The notes under the pieces are model-generated. The model saw only the letters and a program-made list of their open reading frames with translations. It was not told the origin of the DNA and made no database searches. The position numbers were made by a program, and so were the translations under genes. Below, one piece after another: positions 10,796 to 24,495 of a stretch of 64,000 nt of DNA. The DNA comes from Rhinopomastus cyanomelas (lineage: Eukaryota; Chordata; Aves; Bucerotiformes; Rhinopomastidae). Where the stretch lies: the NCBI GenBank assembly GCA_013400115.1, contig VXBP01003402.1:558001-622000 (forward strand), written 5' to 3'. The number at the start of each line of letters is the position of its first letter. Position 1 is the stretch's first letter.

Positions 10796-13478
10796 GGTAG
10801 ACACTCCAGCTCTATCAGGTATTGCAGGACTCTGGACTCAGTGTCCTGCAATACGGGAGCATCCCAAGAAAGTTTAAGACGGTGTGTAAGTACTGCTGAG
10901 CAGTATTGATGAGAGAAAGAGTGAGAGTGAACCGCTCTACCGTGCTCTCTCACCCACCCACAGCAGTCTCCTCCCTCCACCACATGGCCATCCTCTCACC
11001 TACATGCTTGCAAATTTCCTGATCTGGGACCTTTTAAAATGAAAAGGAACGGAAAGGTTTCGGCAGCCCCAGCAGCCAGCCTTTAGCATCCCTACTGCCT
11101 GACTAGAAAATATGCCCAAGAGACTGCTTGTTCTGGTGAATGGGCATCACCAAACAAGGATCAGGATGCACACACCCGGCTCGGAGTTAGCACCTGATCT
11201 GGACCTCAGAGGATGATTCGGCCCTCTACCCACCTTACACCTGGGTCCTGGCACAGAGCACAACCCCACTTAGCTGCTACCAGAGATCGGGAAGCGATGG
11301 CTTGTGTTGAGAATAACTCTGTGCACGAGGAGTCAATCCATCAACCTGGGATGAAACACACTTCATTGTACTGCTGATCCTCCAAGCCACACAGAAAGCT
11401 CTACCCAAAGTCCCTTGAAGAAAGTAGGAATGTTTCAATTTAAAGGAATTAGAAACATTTTCAAAATGTGATGGTTCCCATCATTTGAAGTCCCTGCACA
11501 GTACACTGCCCGACAAGCCTGATTATTCCCCAGCTGGCCAGGGCTTAGAAAATATGTCGAGCACTCAAATAATTTTAGATCCTGCTGCACTGTACATACA
11601 CAGAATCCAAGCAGGGTTCACATTCAAGGGCTTATAAAAACTTGAATATGCTCCAATAACTTAAATCACTCAGTGAGGTTTACAGTGATTTAAAGCCATT
11701 GGAACTCTCCACATTTGGTGTGCGAGGGCTCCAGCCTGGAAGCAAATCAAGGCATGTTCCAGCATGGCAGCTCCAGGCATATTGAATCAATTTCAGCATG
11801 TAAAAATAATTAACAATGATAAAAATACATTAATAATACTGTAATTATAAGGCCAGACCAAGGTTTCCGCCTGAAGAAACTAAAAAAAGAAAAGAAAAGA
11901 AAGTTGCAGAAATTCAGCAAGGAGGTTTATGAACAGCTTGAACTCAGAGTAATGAGGGATTTCAGTGACAGGAAAATAAATGGAGGCAAATCAAGGATAA
12001 GGAGCAAAGGAAGATCACATTTGTCAGTAGTTAAAAAGTTTTACTGGCCTGAGCTGCAGGACTTGCTAAATTCTGCCCTGGAGCCATGCCAGCACAACAT
12101 TGCTAGGCCAAGAGATCAGAAACAATTCGAGGTCCAAGATCCTGAAAGCCATCAGGACTGGGATCAAATGCTATACATCATGGAGCTGGCTCATAAAGAG
12201 CTGCTTTCTAGTAGCATGGAGTAGGAAGGCCAAATTTAGCACCTGTCTGGAATGGATGCAATGTCGTCTGATGGATGCTCTTCCAGAGCTTCCCAGAACC
12301 AGCTCAGTCCATGCAGGGTGATGCCAACCCGCGGGGGACAACAGCTATTTCTAATTGAGCTTTCCAGCACCTGGTACATCAGCTTCCAGGCTGGACCAGG
12401 ACCAGGAAATGCCCAAGACTGCAGCAATGAATCCTAACAGGGACCACCAGATGGTTTTGTCACATCAGATGACTGATCTGTTTTGGTCAGCAGTCCAGGA
12501 TGGATCTTACTTCATCAAGGCTGATTCACCCATCCCAGCTCGTCCTGCACTCAGCCATCATGCAAGTGGCTTTCTTGAGCCTCTCCACAGCACCAGCCCA
12601 GCCTGCAGGAACATTTGCTAAATGAACTAACAGCACATAGGCTGTCTAAAGCTGTGGGGAAAGAACATGCAGAACATAGCTTGCAATGCATGTGGCAGAA
12701 CGGAGAGGGGTGAGTATGGTCAGGTGATGCCCTTTTTCTGTAGGAAAATGTGAATTTTAATTCTCCTGGCAAAAGAAGTGCATTCATTGGCCATGTTCAG
12801 GCGAGTTTCTGAGCACGGAAGACAGGGATTCTGCTTTCAGAGCTACCGGCAGAAAAGCAGACTCTAATCTTATGCCATTATATTCACAACTGTGCTGTGG
12901 GTTTGAAATGAACCCTTTGCTTTGGAATGAATTCCCACCTCGTTTTCTGTGAAATACAACAGAGGTCAGGACTACTGCAACCAAGAGAGATTTCTATGAA
13001 AAAAGCCCTGTAAACCCTTTACTATCTTTAATCATGAAAATAATTCAGTTGCTGCAAACCTGATATTCATGGCTGGGGCCCAAGAACCTTGCAATTCACA
13101 GAAGCACTGAAGGGATCCATAAAAAGTGGCTGACCATGAGGAATTTACACTTGTTTTTGAAAGAGAGCAAAAATGTGGCCGTGGCAATTTAGCAGAGTTT
13201 ATGCAGTCAGGCCTTAGAGAGGTTTAAATCACTCAGCTCAGAGAGATGCTTTGGGGCATTAGTGAGCCTGCAGGCAATGCAGAGAGACAGAAGAAATTAT
13301 CATAAGTAGTTCTGGGCAGAGAATGCTTCAAAAGGGTCCCTGACTCAGCTGACCACTGAGCATCCTCCCAGCTCCCCTCATGCCACACCACTGGGCACAC
13401 CCCTCACATCCCACACTCAGATGTCCTGGCTCCCTGTGAGCAGCCCCTTTGTACTGCCCACCTCTCCCTGTGTCAAAG
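10796..13478. other. Unique non-coding stretch, 2.7 kb
   Basis: No gene is recognised. A perfect 12-bp inverted repeat lies at 10819-10854. A purine-rich run (aaaaaaagaaaagaaaagaa) sits near 11882-11901. The region 11540-11870 is AT-rich. Frames of 106 codons or fewer (for example 11904-12224) have no recognisable domain. Confidence 0.45.
10819..10854. repeat. Perfect 12-bp inverted repeat (hairpin)
   Basis: Arm gtattgcaggac (10819-10830) pairs perfectly with gtcctgcaatac (10843-10854) across a 12-nt loop. The pairing does not extend usefully beyond the arms, so it is too short for a typical microRNA precursor. It has no known role. Confidence 0.85.
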
Positions 13479-13815
13479 ATCATAGAATCACCCAGGTTGG
13501 AAGGGACCTCCATAGGTCATCCAGTCCAACCCCTCTGCAGGGAGCAGTGACATCCTCAACTAGATCAGGTTGCCCAGAGCCTTGTCCAGCCTCCCCATCA
13601 ATATCTCCAGGGATGAGGCCTCACCTACCTCCCTGGGCAACCCGTTCCAGCTTCCAACTCCCCTGCTGCTAAAGAACTTCTTCCTAACATTCCATTTCAA
13701 TCCGCCCTTCTCTAATGTGAAACCAGTGCCCCCTGTCCTATCACTTCAGGCCTTTGTGAACAGCCTTCTTGTAGCCCCCTTCAGGTACTGGAAGGTCACT
13801 GTCAGGTCCCTCACA
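13479..13815 (-). mobile_element. CR1 3' fragment
   Basis: It begins with gatcatagaatcacccaggttgg and runs in reverse through the cagggagcagtgacatc, agatcaggttgcccagagcc and ctgctaaagaacttcttccta blocks to ggtactggaaggtcac. This is the subfamily also seen at 30487 and 53786, with an atctccagggatgaggcctc box. It is 5'-truncated and non-functional. Confidence 0.93.
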
Positions 13816-16800
13816 AGCACAGTGGTGGTCCCCTGGTGTGACCAGGAGCCTTTGGCCAGTGGAAACGTCCAGGAGAGCGGGCCCCAGGAGGCAAAGACCT
13901 TTCAAAGGGCTCAGGATAAGGCGGGGTCTTTGAGGGATAATGACAGTCCCCAGCCTCGCAGCACGCAAGACTAATTGCAAAGCCCATCTCTCCAGCCCAG
14001 GTTTCCAACTCTAAGCCCTTCTCTGATTCTCATATTTGCTGGCAAATACAAGCATTTTAATCCCACCTACTAGCAAAACAGAAATTAACTTACTATTTGG
14101 AAACGAAGGGAGTAAAAACACAGCAATACAGCAGGGGCAGAGCTGCTGCTGTGCAAGAACAGAGATACCTGGGTTTAGAGGGTCTCGGGGTCCCTGACCT
14201 GAACTACCTCTGTTCACTCCAGGTGCCTGTGGAGATGCTGCCCCTACCTGCAGCCTTCCAGCATCACAGGTCACTCACCATAGTGCTGGACTCTCCTCCC
14301 TGCTGGCAAATCTGCTGGCAGACAGCACAGACTTGGGACCTTATGTTTCTGTTGCTTGCAGGGGCTGCCACACCACAGCACCTCTCCTCAGTGATGTAAA
14401 ATGGTCACCTACACCCCATCGAAAGAGGAACTGAGGGCAAAATGGCCAATGCCAAAACATTGAAACAGAGATGACACCAGTGGCAGAAGCAGCTGACTCA
14501 AGCGGGGTGTGCTTGGCAGCTCGAAGGGCCACCTCCATCCATGTCTACATCTCCTAACCCTGTGAGCCCAGGAAACGTCCAGCAGGCTTGTCTGCCTGGT
14601 CACAGTCCCAGTCTCAGGAGCAAGTGTGCAGAAAGGCACTTCTCTTGCTTCAGCTTTGAGCATGCATTTCATTTTCTTTGCCTTGGTGCCCTCCGGCTGG
14701 TTGCTGGCTACAGTAGATGGTGGGTTTTATTTTTCTTGCTCGTTGTACCTCTCTTGGGAGAAGTTGTTAGAGTTCTCATCGTATTTTTCCAGCTTTTCCA
14801 AGTTTACCAGCTCCCCAGGGTGCTGTTTGCCTGAGTGGTTTGGTACAGTTTTATTTTTACAATAACTATTACACTTTTTAATTTTATTTTTGTATGCTAA
14901 TTAAATACTTTTTAATCACAATGCAGACGTAGACCAGAGGCCAAGAAAAATACATAAACAAGAAGAGAATCCAAACATGTATCTGCCCAGCATGGTACAG
15001 AAAAGCTTTCCAACCCCAAGGTCAATGTAGTCTAGTCCTGGATCTCTATCTTAATATTTTAACAACAGAACTCAGCCACCAGTAGTCTCCTCTTCAGTTC
15101 ACTGCAAATCTTTTCCTTGGATCATCAAGTAGAATGCCAGAAAGCAGCCAGCATGCAGTGAGAGAAACACTGAGCTGTCACACGACCTGTGCCCACCCCA
15201 GGTCCACAGCAGTCCTTCAGTCAGAGAACATCATCTTGAAAAAACACCCTTACTGTCTGTCAGGTCACACTGAAGACAAGCTTGAACTGTACAGCAAGCA
15301 CACCTTGCTTCTCACCCCTGCAGCTGGAAACAGTCATGCTAGCCAATCCTAGACAACCCCCCCCCACATCGTTTCTCCTGTTCCAGTATTGCTTCTGCAA
15401 AAGCCACAGGGAATCAATCTGTCCACTTACACACACGCACCAGAACGGGAGCAAAGAGACCGTGGCTACCCCAAGAGACATGTCTTTGCCTAGTACGGCC
15501 AGGTCTACCTCTTTAAAGTGCTAGCTCTGTAAAATCCTTGCCATGACTGAGAAATAGAAAGTGAGACTTTATTTAAAATGAGAGATATTAGACCGGAGAA
15601 CTGCATGTGATGAGGTGATGGCATTTCTTTGACTCAGGGCCAGGAGGGTAGGAAAAGAAAACATGCTAGATGCGTTATATCCTACATACCTTGGCAACTC
15701 CACACAGTGACACTCGTGTAGGGCTCATGGACGAAGCAATTAATGACAGGGAAGTGGCATTAGCTGCAGCATAAGGAGCGCTGTAAGAAATTAGAGCTGA
15801 GGGTCATTCAAAGCACAGGAGAAATGAGGCAAATAACAAAAACCCAGCAGCTGTGTGCGTGTGAAAAGTCATGCAATGATAGCAGAGAGGACATTTCTTC
15901 GGAGGACTCCTTCATGCACACCTGTCACCCCTACAAGGTTTGAGTAGGTGGTGATTTCTTTACCATCTCCAGGTACCCAAATCATGTCAGTCAAAGGTCT
16001 GGATGATTAGGCAGGATGGAACAGCTAAGTAGGAGCACACCGTGACCTCAAAAACATGTCTTCCACAAGCCTCAAACCTACATAGTGACAGCTGCAACGA
16101 TGGAGCAGACAGATGCGTAAAAAAGATAAGCGATGTTACTTCAGATCTGTCTCTGCCCTTCAGTGCAAGCACACTGAATGCACCGCTATGCCTCAGTGAC
16201 GAGTGAGCCATGCTCAGCACGACCACACGCTGATTGTTCTCCCATTTTGGCTTTGCTGGAACAAGCTGTGGTTCTGGTAGTCTCCTGGACGGTGCAGTTG
16301 CAGATCATCCTCAGCCAGAGACTTGCTGAAGGTGTTTTACAACTTTCTATGTCTGTGCAGGCCCAAGGACCTTTCCAGTAACTTGGAGAACTTTTGGGCC
16401 GTGTTAGAATGTTTTCCTGTTACTAATTATTCCTACTACTAAATATACTTCTGTTGTTTAACTTGAAAAGCTGATTCTAACAAAAATGTCTGTCATGGCT
16501 TTAAAAACTAAGTCCCACCAGCAGAGGATTCTCAGGTTGAACCCCACTTGGTTAAAGTTCTAACTACCACACTGTCCGACCTCTCGATTTAAAGATGGAC
16601 AGACAAACCAGAGCAGTTTAATGCTGTAAACCATGTTTTGATTAAAATGTAATTTCTTATTACAAAGGATATTCAAAGACATTTTGAATGACAAGGTTTC
16701 CTTGGAGATGACCAATTTTTGTGTTCTTTCACAGATTTTTCAATGTTGTGGAGGAAAACACAGCTGTGCCCCTTCAGCAGAAACTCTGCAGTCTGCCTTG

Positions 16801-16860
16801 CTTGTGAGGAACTTGCCCAATTTGTTGTAAGTACTTTTTTTTGATAATTTATAGCAATTT

Positions 16861-16890
16861 GATTAGAGCAATTCTGATTAGAGCAGTTCT
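16861..16890. repeat. 15-bp tandem duplication
   Basis: gattagagcaattct (16861-16875) is followed directly by gattagagcagttct (16876-16890), with one difference. It is a small local duplication. Confidence 0.8.
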
Positions 16891-19639
16891 GACCAGGCAG
16901 CAGCTCTTCTGCTCTTGCAGTTTGTCCAAAAAGACAACGAGGTTTGGCTTCTTGGCTGCCAAGAAGGAAGGTCAAATTACCCCCTTCCATTTTGGGGTAT
17001 CAGTTACAGCCACCTCAGCAGTGCCTATTGCCTGCTGCAGTTGTCAGTCTAAATATAGCTGCCCTTAGTTGTAGGATATTTTCTCCTTGTATGTGATGGC
17101 AATATGCTTCATCACTCCCCCAAAAAAGCATATCACAGGACACCAGCAGAATTCATCACTAAAACTTACAGCCTGTGTGCGAGCTTATTTATTGAGTGTT
17201 GACAGAGAGCTTGATACTGCTGGTACACCCGAGTACAGACAGCACTGTTTGAGCTTAAATCAGCCAAGCTGGGCTGTGTAAATTGGCCCTAATAAAGCTG
17301 GATGACCAGCTCAAAGCAAAATCTCATCAAGTCATTTTTAGCAGAAAAGGTATGTTCAGCGATATATGCTCCACTGATGAGAGATTTACGTTTATTTCAA
17401 TCACAAGAGCACAGGATGACCTGAAACACACAGTTCAAACAGACAGGGGCTGGGAAAGAAGATCTAGACAAGTCCCCATGGAGGCAAATCAGCTCCCCCA
17501 TGATCCTCCCTTCCTCTCTCTAGTGCAGAGTGTCATGGGGACAAAGGCAACCCCAGAGCTGCATTCTGGCTTGTCCTATTTTAAGATATAAATATACTAG
17601 TCATAAGAAACTCTCAGATTGTCTCTTGGTTTGGGAAGTCACAACACATGGCAAGAGACTGATCCATTTTCCTTCAGGTCAAAATCAGTGGTGTTTGCCA
17701 GCATCCCACAGCCTGGGGCAACCAGGATCAGAGCAGCACATTCCTTTTCAGCGGCTTCTCTTTCTCTCCTGCTACAGTAACACAAATACATAAGGCTTCT
17801 CTCCTTAGAGGAACCCTATCTTTGACTAGTAACTAGAGGAATGATTTGGGACTTATCTGCAAAGCTCACCCTGCAAGGATAAACACTAACCAACTTCACC
17901 AAGACCAAGCCTCCATCAATGGGACCAAGACTGGACTTGGCTACCTCAAAAGTCTTTCAAAATGTGCAGGGAATAGGTGAGGAAGTTTGGCTTGCACAAG
18001 GCATTTTTGATGTCCCCATGTGTCTCAAGCACCCACAGCTTAAACAAAACCAAAATCAGTGGACATTCTATAAGAACCTTGCAAATTAAAGGCAAGAACA
18101 GAGGACCAAAGAACAGAAGCCACAAGTCCCCTGTGCAGGCTCACAGACACACGAGCTCGCCCAGCATCCCGGCTCAGGCTTTCTGTTCACCTCTCTCAGG
18201 CAGATAAAGCCCTCCTCCAGAGCCCAGCCAGGCTGCCCAGGACACATCGTTCTTGTTCTCCTATCTGCAGCCTCAGCAGACCAATAACCGCTGTCACGAG
18301 TGTTGGACAAACACCCTGCCTGACTTTTGACTGGCCTCTCTGAGGCCCAGAACAAAAGCCTGGATCCCAAGCCACTGAAACTTTGGGGCATTTGAAATCT
18401 GGATCCAGATCTGAAGCTTGTGGTTGCACTTCCATCTCTAGGGTTTTGGTTGGGAGTTTGGTTCATAAACACTTCTGCCACGGCGTTTTTCTGCTGAACA
18501 CTGCCTTGGATCAGGAGTTACGGCTATGAAATTCGGTTAGAGCTGACCACAACTGGAATAGAACAGAGTTTACTTATACAACCAGCCATACCTTTTCCCT
18601 TGTTAATTGTTGGGTAGAATACAGCCTGTGACAGCGACTCATACATGTGGACGTGGTGCACGCGGTCCTGGCACAAAGCATGGCAGTGCAGTGGTGGGAG
18701 GCGGTGAAGTTAAGCCAAAGACTCAGCAGAAGCACAGAGACAGAAAGAGCTCGTGAGTGGGTGTCAAAATCCATCTGCTTTGTGCCGGGTAACCATCACC
18801 AGCACTGGTGCAGCCAGCACACACCGCGGCAAACTCCACAGCCCGTTACAAGCCTGTACACATTCACCTCTAGGGGTTGTCACCCAAGAACTCCTCATGA
18901 AAATTCAGTTGTTGAGCTGTGCTTGCTGCTCAGAGCAGGCAAGAGTCACTGGTTTGAAAGTTCACCAGGCAAAGTGCTTCTGTGCTGTAAATGAAACCAT
19001 AAACATCAACATATATTGAGAAAAGCTGCCTGTGGGCCTCTAATCATAGAACTCCAACCCTGCACATCTTGGCTCCAAACATACTGCTTTAAAAACGAAC
19101 ATAAACTTCTCTGCAGCTCAGACACAGGAGTGAGGAATCCAAACTGGAGCATGTTCCTCAGTCTGCCGCTAACCACCAAAAAATCTGAGCTCAGAGCACC
19201 AGAGCACAGTCTCTTGGACCACAGGGAGCCCACAGAATCCAGTGGTGTTTGGGCAATGGTTTTGTGAGGTGATGCTATGACCCTTCTTTCTCCTGTTGAC
19301 TGTTTTTCTGCTGCTGGTCCTATTCCCACATTACAAATTCCCCAACCATCAAAGGCTTCTGGATAGAAGTTCTAACAAAGGTTTTATTTCTTGCTTACCA
19401 TTTCCAGGGCGTGATATCTTTCCAAGGTTAATGTCTGTTAGGAAGATACTTCCTGCAGTTAACATAACCAGCCTGTGACTTCCCTCTAGGATCCAATACA
19501 TTCGCTGCATCCTTCAGTATGACAATTAATTACCACAAGTGCAGAGAATGATTTTTTTATTCACAGAATGAAAAAGGAAAAGGAGCTGATAGAGGGGAAG
19601 CAATCAGACACAAACCATCATCTACTTGAGCAACAAACT

Positions 19640-20110
19640 TTTCACTAACCCTTAGCATATTCAGCACTTTAGGGGTTAATAAAGTCTCTTAGAAAGCAAA
19701 AGGTTTCCATCTGTAATTGGATCCTTTGTATGTGCTTTCCGCTATAGGAATCAACTTAGCATTGACATTCTCATAAAAATTTCCATTAGATTGAGGACCC
19801 AGTGCCCGCTAAGGCTCTGTGTGGTTTTGCAATTGATTCGCTGAATGAAATCTTATCTAAAATCTTTTTATTTTATGCTATTACGGGCACAAGGGAAAAC
19901 AGTGATGTAAAAATGTTCACTGCTTAGTTAATGCACAGTGCCTCTTGGAAATGGCCTTTGGGTTGCCTAAAAAGATTGCCATTTCTATATCCCACTATTT
20001 TGTTTCACATTACCAGTAATTGAAAAATTTTTCATTTGTTATGAAGTTATGTATCGACACTTGGAATTGAATTCAGAACCTTTATCTTTAATTGTCTCAT
20101 TATATGGCCT
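19640..20110. promoter_or_regulatory. AT-rich, possible conserved non-coding element
   Basis: This is repeat-free sequence with many A/T words, including aattgatt, tgtaattgg and tttttattttatg, and no long frame. Its style resembles vertebrate conserved non-coding blocks. It is inferred from composition only and conservation was not tested. Confidence 0.25.
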
Positions 20111-20374
20111 CAGACAGCAATTCAGTTCAAAAAAAAAAAAGACCCAAACACACTGCAGCAGCTGAATTTTGCATATTTTTTGTCAGCAAGAAATAATTTT
20201 CCTAAGATGCCTGTAAAACTGTTCCTGTTCTTTAAAGATGTGAAGAGCCATCTGGCCAAATCAGACTGTGTATTGGTGCTGTCTCTGCAGCGGTGGCCAT
20301 CTCCATGGCTCTTCAGGGGTAGGTCAGGACATCACCTACAGGGTTGTCAGATCTTTTACTTCAAGTTTTCTTCT

Positions 20375-20515
20375 ATTATCATATGTAGTAAATAAATATA
20401 TAATAAGATTATATTTTAATCATTTTTACTATACTATTTTAATGTATTATTATATATAGTAAATACATATCCCTATAATAAATGCATCTTTTTCTGTATT
20501 ATTTTAAATAGTGAC
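20375..20515. repeat. AT-rich low-complexity tract
   Basis: About 140 bp are made almost only of A and T, with repeated words such as tagtaaata and tatata. It holds two similar segments (atgtagtaaataaatata and tatatagtaaatacatat). It is probably a decayed AT repeat. Confidence 0.75.
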
Positions 20516-21541
20516 TTATCGAGAACAGGGAGAACTGAAGAGCTGGTCCTTTTGGCTTTGCTTGAGGTCCACGTGCATATATGGATAAGCTATATCTTTC
20601 TCTTCTTTACATGCTACAAAGAATAACCTCCCAAGCCAACCTTGGAAGAGGAAGCCAGAATGAAGACTAAACTGAGGAATTATCAGAATCCTTTGCAGAT
20701 ATTTCTGACTGACTGAGCGCTCCCATCCACCCAGTGCAGCCACAGAGAACCTTATACCGTGTACTTAGAGCGCACATAGTCATGACCTCCTAAGCAGCCA
20801 CCCAGCCTGAGGACACGTGTGTGACACCTGCGTGCTCACACCCTGCCCACAAGCCCTCGGACACGCTGGATGAACGGAGGTTGCACAAACATACGCGCTC
20901 AGACACAGCACTGGGCATACGGGGTGCATGTGGCTCATACCTGCAAAGTCTGCGTTGGGGTTAACAGGTTTATTTTCCTTTTCTCTTTACTTGTCCTGCC
21001 CTGGGAACTTCTAGTTTCCCAGCAGCAGTTGCTCTGAGCTGTTTACATAACACCACCCAGCTCTGAACGGGCGATCCTTGTGGTCTGCTCTTGTGCGCAT
21101 GACAAGGCAGGCAGCAATAACAGCAATAATATTCAAGTTTGCCTTGGCTTTCCTGCAGGAGGTCTCTGCAGTACATGAGAATAAAAATAATGCGGTCCCT
21201 GCCCGACTCCCAGAGGGAAGGTAACACAGTGCTAGAGCATCTGGGAGCAGCGTCGGGCTGTGCCTGCCCGAGAAGTGCTGCACATCCCAGGGTGCAGAAC
21301 ATGCCCCAACCCTTGGGCTTGAAGGAAAGAGAGTAGCCCCAAACTGATGTTTGTGATGTCTGGACAATCCACGCCTCCCCAAGCTTCTTCACAGAAAGAA
21401 TTTTCACTTTCTATAATAGTTAAGTGTCTCCACACTTAACGATCATTTGGAAAGATTAATCCAGCATATTTATCCTGCTGGTGCTGAGCTGTCACTGTTC
21501 ACAGCCCTTCTTTCAAGCTGAGCTGGCTGGAAATTATCTAA

Positions 21542-21606
21542 AAGTAATTAGAAGAAATTAATTAGAATTAAGTAATTAGAAGAAATTAATTAGAAGAAAG
21601 TAATTT
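21542..21606. repeat. 28-bp AT-rich minisatellite, about 2.4 copies
   Basis: The unit starting agtaattagaagaaattaat occurs at 21543 and again at 21571. A third partial copy follows at about 21598. The unit itself contains TAATTA cores, so the array carries several homeodomain-like words. The copies are nearly identical. Confidence 0.85.
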
Positions 21607-23059
21607 TCCTGTTATTTTTTAGCTACCTTAAATTTAAAGAAAAACAAAATCCCTCAGCTTTCAAAATTAAAATGTCTAACTTTTACTCTGAGTGTTACAA
21701 ACGCTCTACCCTTTCCCCTGCCTTCCCTTACCTCTGCAGAGCAAGAGTATGAGAAAACAGAAGAACAAGAGAGCAGGAAAGAAAGGAGACAAACCCAGCC
21801 AAAATCAGAATCAAACCCCGGAATTTCAAACATGAGTTTTCTGATTTGATGTGTTTTCTGCTGAAGATGCCAAAAGCAGTTCTTTTTCACAAAACAATTT
21901 TTAAAGTAGTCTTAATGAAAGCAGTCAGTTTTCCCAGCCACCCACATTTGGCCTGGTTAATCCTGAAGGCACCTGACATCAGATGAGCCATGGGACCAGT
22001 GGCTCAGCAGTAATCTTTGTCGTTAGTCCAGGAAGAAACCTCAAACTGGCAGAAATTTCATTCTCTGCATACACGAACACACACAGTGTGACCACAGCCT
22101 GGAGACTCCCCAATTCGACAAATGAGCTGAATCCCAGATTTCATTTCAAAGCCAACCTCAGAATTTCCATGGTGCATTGAACCCTCCAGCCTTACACTCA
22201 GAAATCAATGAGGTGGCACTGGCGTAGAACAAAAATAATGTGGTGACAAAACAGGATGCTAAAGTACTGAAGCAATGACATTTTGCAAACAAAATGAAGG
22301 CAAATGCCCTTTAATCTCCGTGACTCTGCACTGTCACAGTCCCATTAAGCCCTCAGCCTTCTGCCAAGTTGGAGCTGTGCTGAAGGGGGATGCTCTGTGG
22401 TAGACATTATGAGGTGACCTCTCCCATCCCAGCATCTGTAGAACTGCCCTTAGTTCTGATGAATGCACGTGCTGGAAGAATGATGGGATTTCCTACAAGC
22501 TCACATTCCCCCCATAAAACTGCAAGGCATCACTAATGTTTCTGTCTGTCCTGCTGAAAACCTGTTCCTGGATCAGAAGTGCAGAAGGAATGGGCTAGAC
22601 CCTCGGCTGATGGTCCTTGCAGTTCCCTTAATAGACATCTAATGCAGAAATGATTGCAATTTATAACACAGGCAGCCAGAAAGTAGTGAGAGGGAGCAAG
22701 TGGCCGGTTTATAGCCTCAACAGTGCTGCTGAGATTGAAATTCAATTTCAGGCCCCAGAGAGTGGTTTGGGGAAAGCGTTAGCACCTTGCACACATTCCA
22801 GCTGTGCACGATCCCCTCCTCTGCAGCCCATGGTCTTGCCAAGACACACACTCTGAGCATGAAACTCTTTCCATTGGCCATGTCCACTCACTCACCCACT
22901 TGAATATGGTCATGGTCTTATGACAGTGCTGCCTCCTTTGCTGGGACACCAGTGACAGCACATCTGGTCACCACCAGTTGCAGGGAGGTGCTCAGGGGAG
23001 CTGATATAGAGCAGGGTATTGGGTTGCTAAAATTTGTCCTAGGCAGCAGCTTCATTGAG

Positions 23060-23575
23060 CTCAGAATCATTAAGATTAGAAGAGATCAATGAGATCATAC
23101 AGACCAACCATTAGCCCAACTCCAGCATGGCCACTAAACCCTGACACCCAGGGCCACATGTACTTGTTTATTGAACCCCTCCAAGGATAGCGACTCTGCT
23201 CCTCCCTGGGCAGCCTGCTCCACCCTCTGACCCCTCTGCTAGGGACGAAATTTTTCCCGATGCTCAATCTAAACCTCCCCTGGCACAACTTGAGGCCATT
23301 TGCTCTTGTTCCATTGCCAGCGACTTGGGAGAAGAGACCAATCCCTACCTCTCTACACCCTCCATTTAGGGAGTTGTAGAGAGCAATAGAGTCTCCCCTC
23401 AGTCTCCTCTTCTCCAGACTAAACAGCCTCAGTTCCCTCAGCTGCCCCTCATCAGACCTGCCCTCGGGGCCTTTCACCAGCATTGTTGCTCTTCTTTGGA
23501 CCCACTCCAGCACCTCAGTTCTCTTCTTGTGTTGAGGTGCCCAGAACTGAATGCAATACTCAAGATGAGACATCT
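23060..23575 (-). mobile_element. CR1 ORF2 C-terminal and 3' UTR fragment
   Basis: It begins with ctcagaatcattaagattag and runs in reverse through the 3' UTR. A minus-strand frame at 23076-23573 reads SHLEYCIQFWAPQHKK, VLEWVQRRATMLVKG, ELRLFSLEKRRLRGD, IALYNSLNGGCREVGIGLF, GTRANGLKLCQGRFRL and RGWSRLPREE. The ORF2 C terminus is nearly open. The 5' part is missing. The terminal repeat is decayed, which suggests moderate age. Confidence 0.95.
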
Positions 23576-24224
23576 TCTCTGTCCTGTCACTGGACTCAGC
23601 ATGTCTGAAAACATACTCATCTTAGGATTTGACATCTCCATCCAGGTCTCTGTACAGCCCAGGAGCTCTGCAGTACTGCATTTTACCAGTAACACTAATG
23701 ACTAAAACACCCATCTCTGTCCCAAAGAGCCCTGTCCCAGTAAGAATTACTGGTCTTAGTGCAAGTGTGAAATAACCCTACTTGTTTCAGGCAGAAAAGA
23801 CTGAGGCCTGAGATTCCTCCATTCACGTGTTCATCACTGAATGTTCATCATTCCACTTCTTAGCATTCTCATTTCACATCCAGAAGGTCACAGCCTCACT
23901 TCATGCCAGACACCATCCAAACACCCTGTACAGAAACCTTAGAAAGAGTAAACAACCATAAAAATGTCTTAAAACACAGCCCTGCTTGCAGTAGAGATCC
24001 AGAATCTTAGAACACCTCTAATACAAAAGTCTTGACACCCAGTCTGAGAAAAAGGTAAAGAAACATTTCTGAGGTCATACCATCAACGGGATGTTTACCA
24101 CTTTCAAGTGCTGCAACAGCTACCTGCCCTTTCTGAGGCCAAGCTGCCTCTCCCAGGGTGAACTACACCCAGACAGTTCACTTTGCAGGCAGTTGGGAAA
24201 ACATGAGACTCCCTGTATGTTTAT
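23576..24224. other. Unique non-coding stretch
   Basis: No gene, RNA or known repeat is recognised between the two CR1 copies. Confidence 0.5.
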
Positions 24225-24495
24225 GATGAATCATCAGATCACCAAGGTTGGAATAGACCTTCAAGACCATCAAGTCTAACCATCCATCCTATAGCCCCCA
24301 ACCATCTCCTGAAACACCATGTCTGCCCGTTTGTTGAGCGTTCTCCAGGGACAGTGCCTCCACCCTCCTCCCTAGGCAGCCTGTTCCAAAGCCTCCCTGT
24401 TCTTTCTGGGAAGTTTTTCCTAAGATACATCCTGAACCTCCCCTGGCACAACCCGACCCCATTTCCTCTTGTTCTATTGCTAGTCACTAGCCTGC
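24225..24495 (-). mobile_element. CR1 3' fragment
   Basis: It starts at gaatcatcagatcaccaagg and runs in reverse through ctccagggacagtgcctcc, taggcagcctgttccaaagc and tgaacctcccctggcacaac to the tcttgttctattgctagtc block. The minus-strand frame at 24239-24595 covers this, with decayed CR1 words such as NRTRGNGVGLCQGRFRM and RLWNRLPREE. It is 5'-truncated. Confidence 0.92.

Larger units (their letters stand above)
13816..23059. other. Long mostly unique non-coding stretch, 9.2 kb
   Basis: No gene, structural RNA or CR1 copy is recognised over this stretch. Frames are short (131 and 145 codons at most, minus strand 18086-18481 and 20970-21407) and overlap others on both strands. Small structures listed separately are a 15-bp duplication near 16861, an AT-rich tract near 20375 and a 28-bp minisatellite near 21542. 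A C run of nine bases lies near 15357. Confidence 0.5.
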
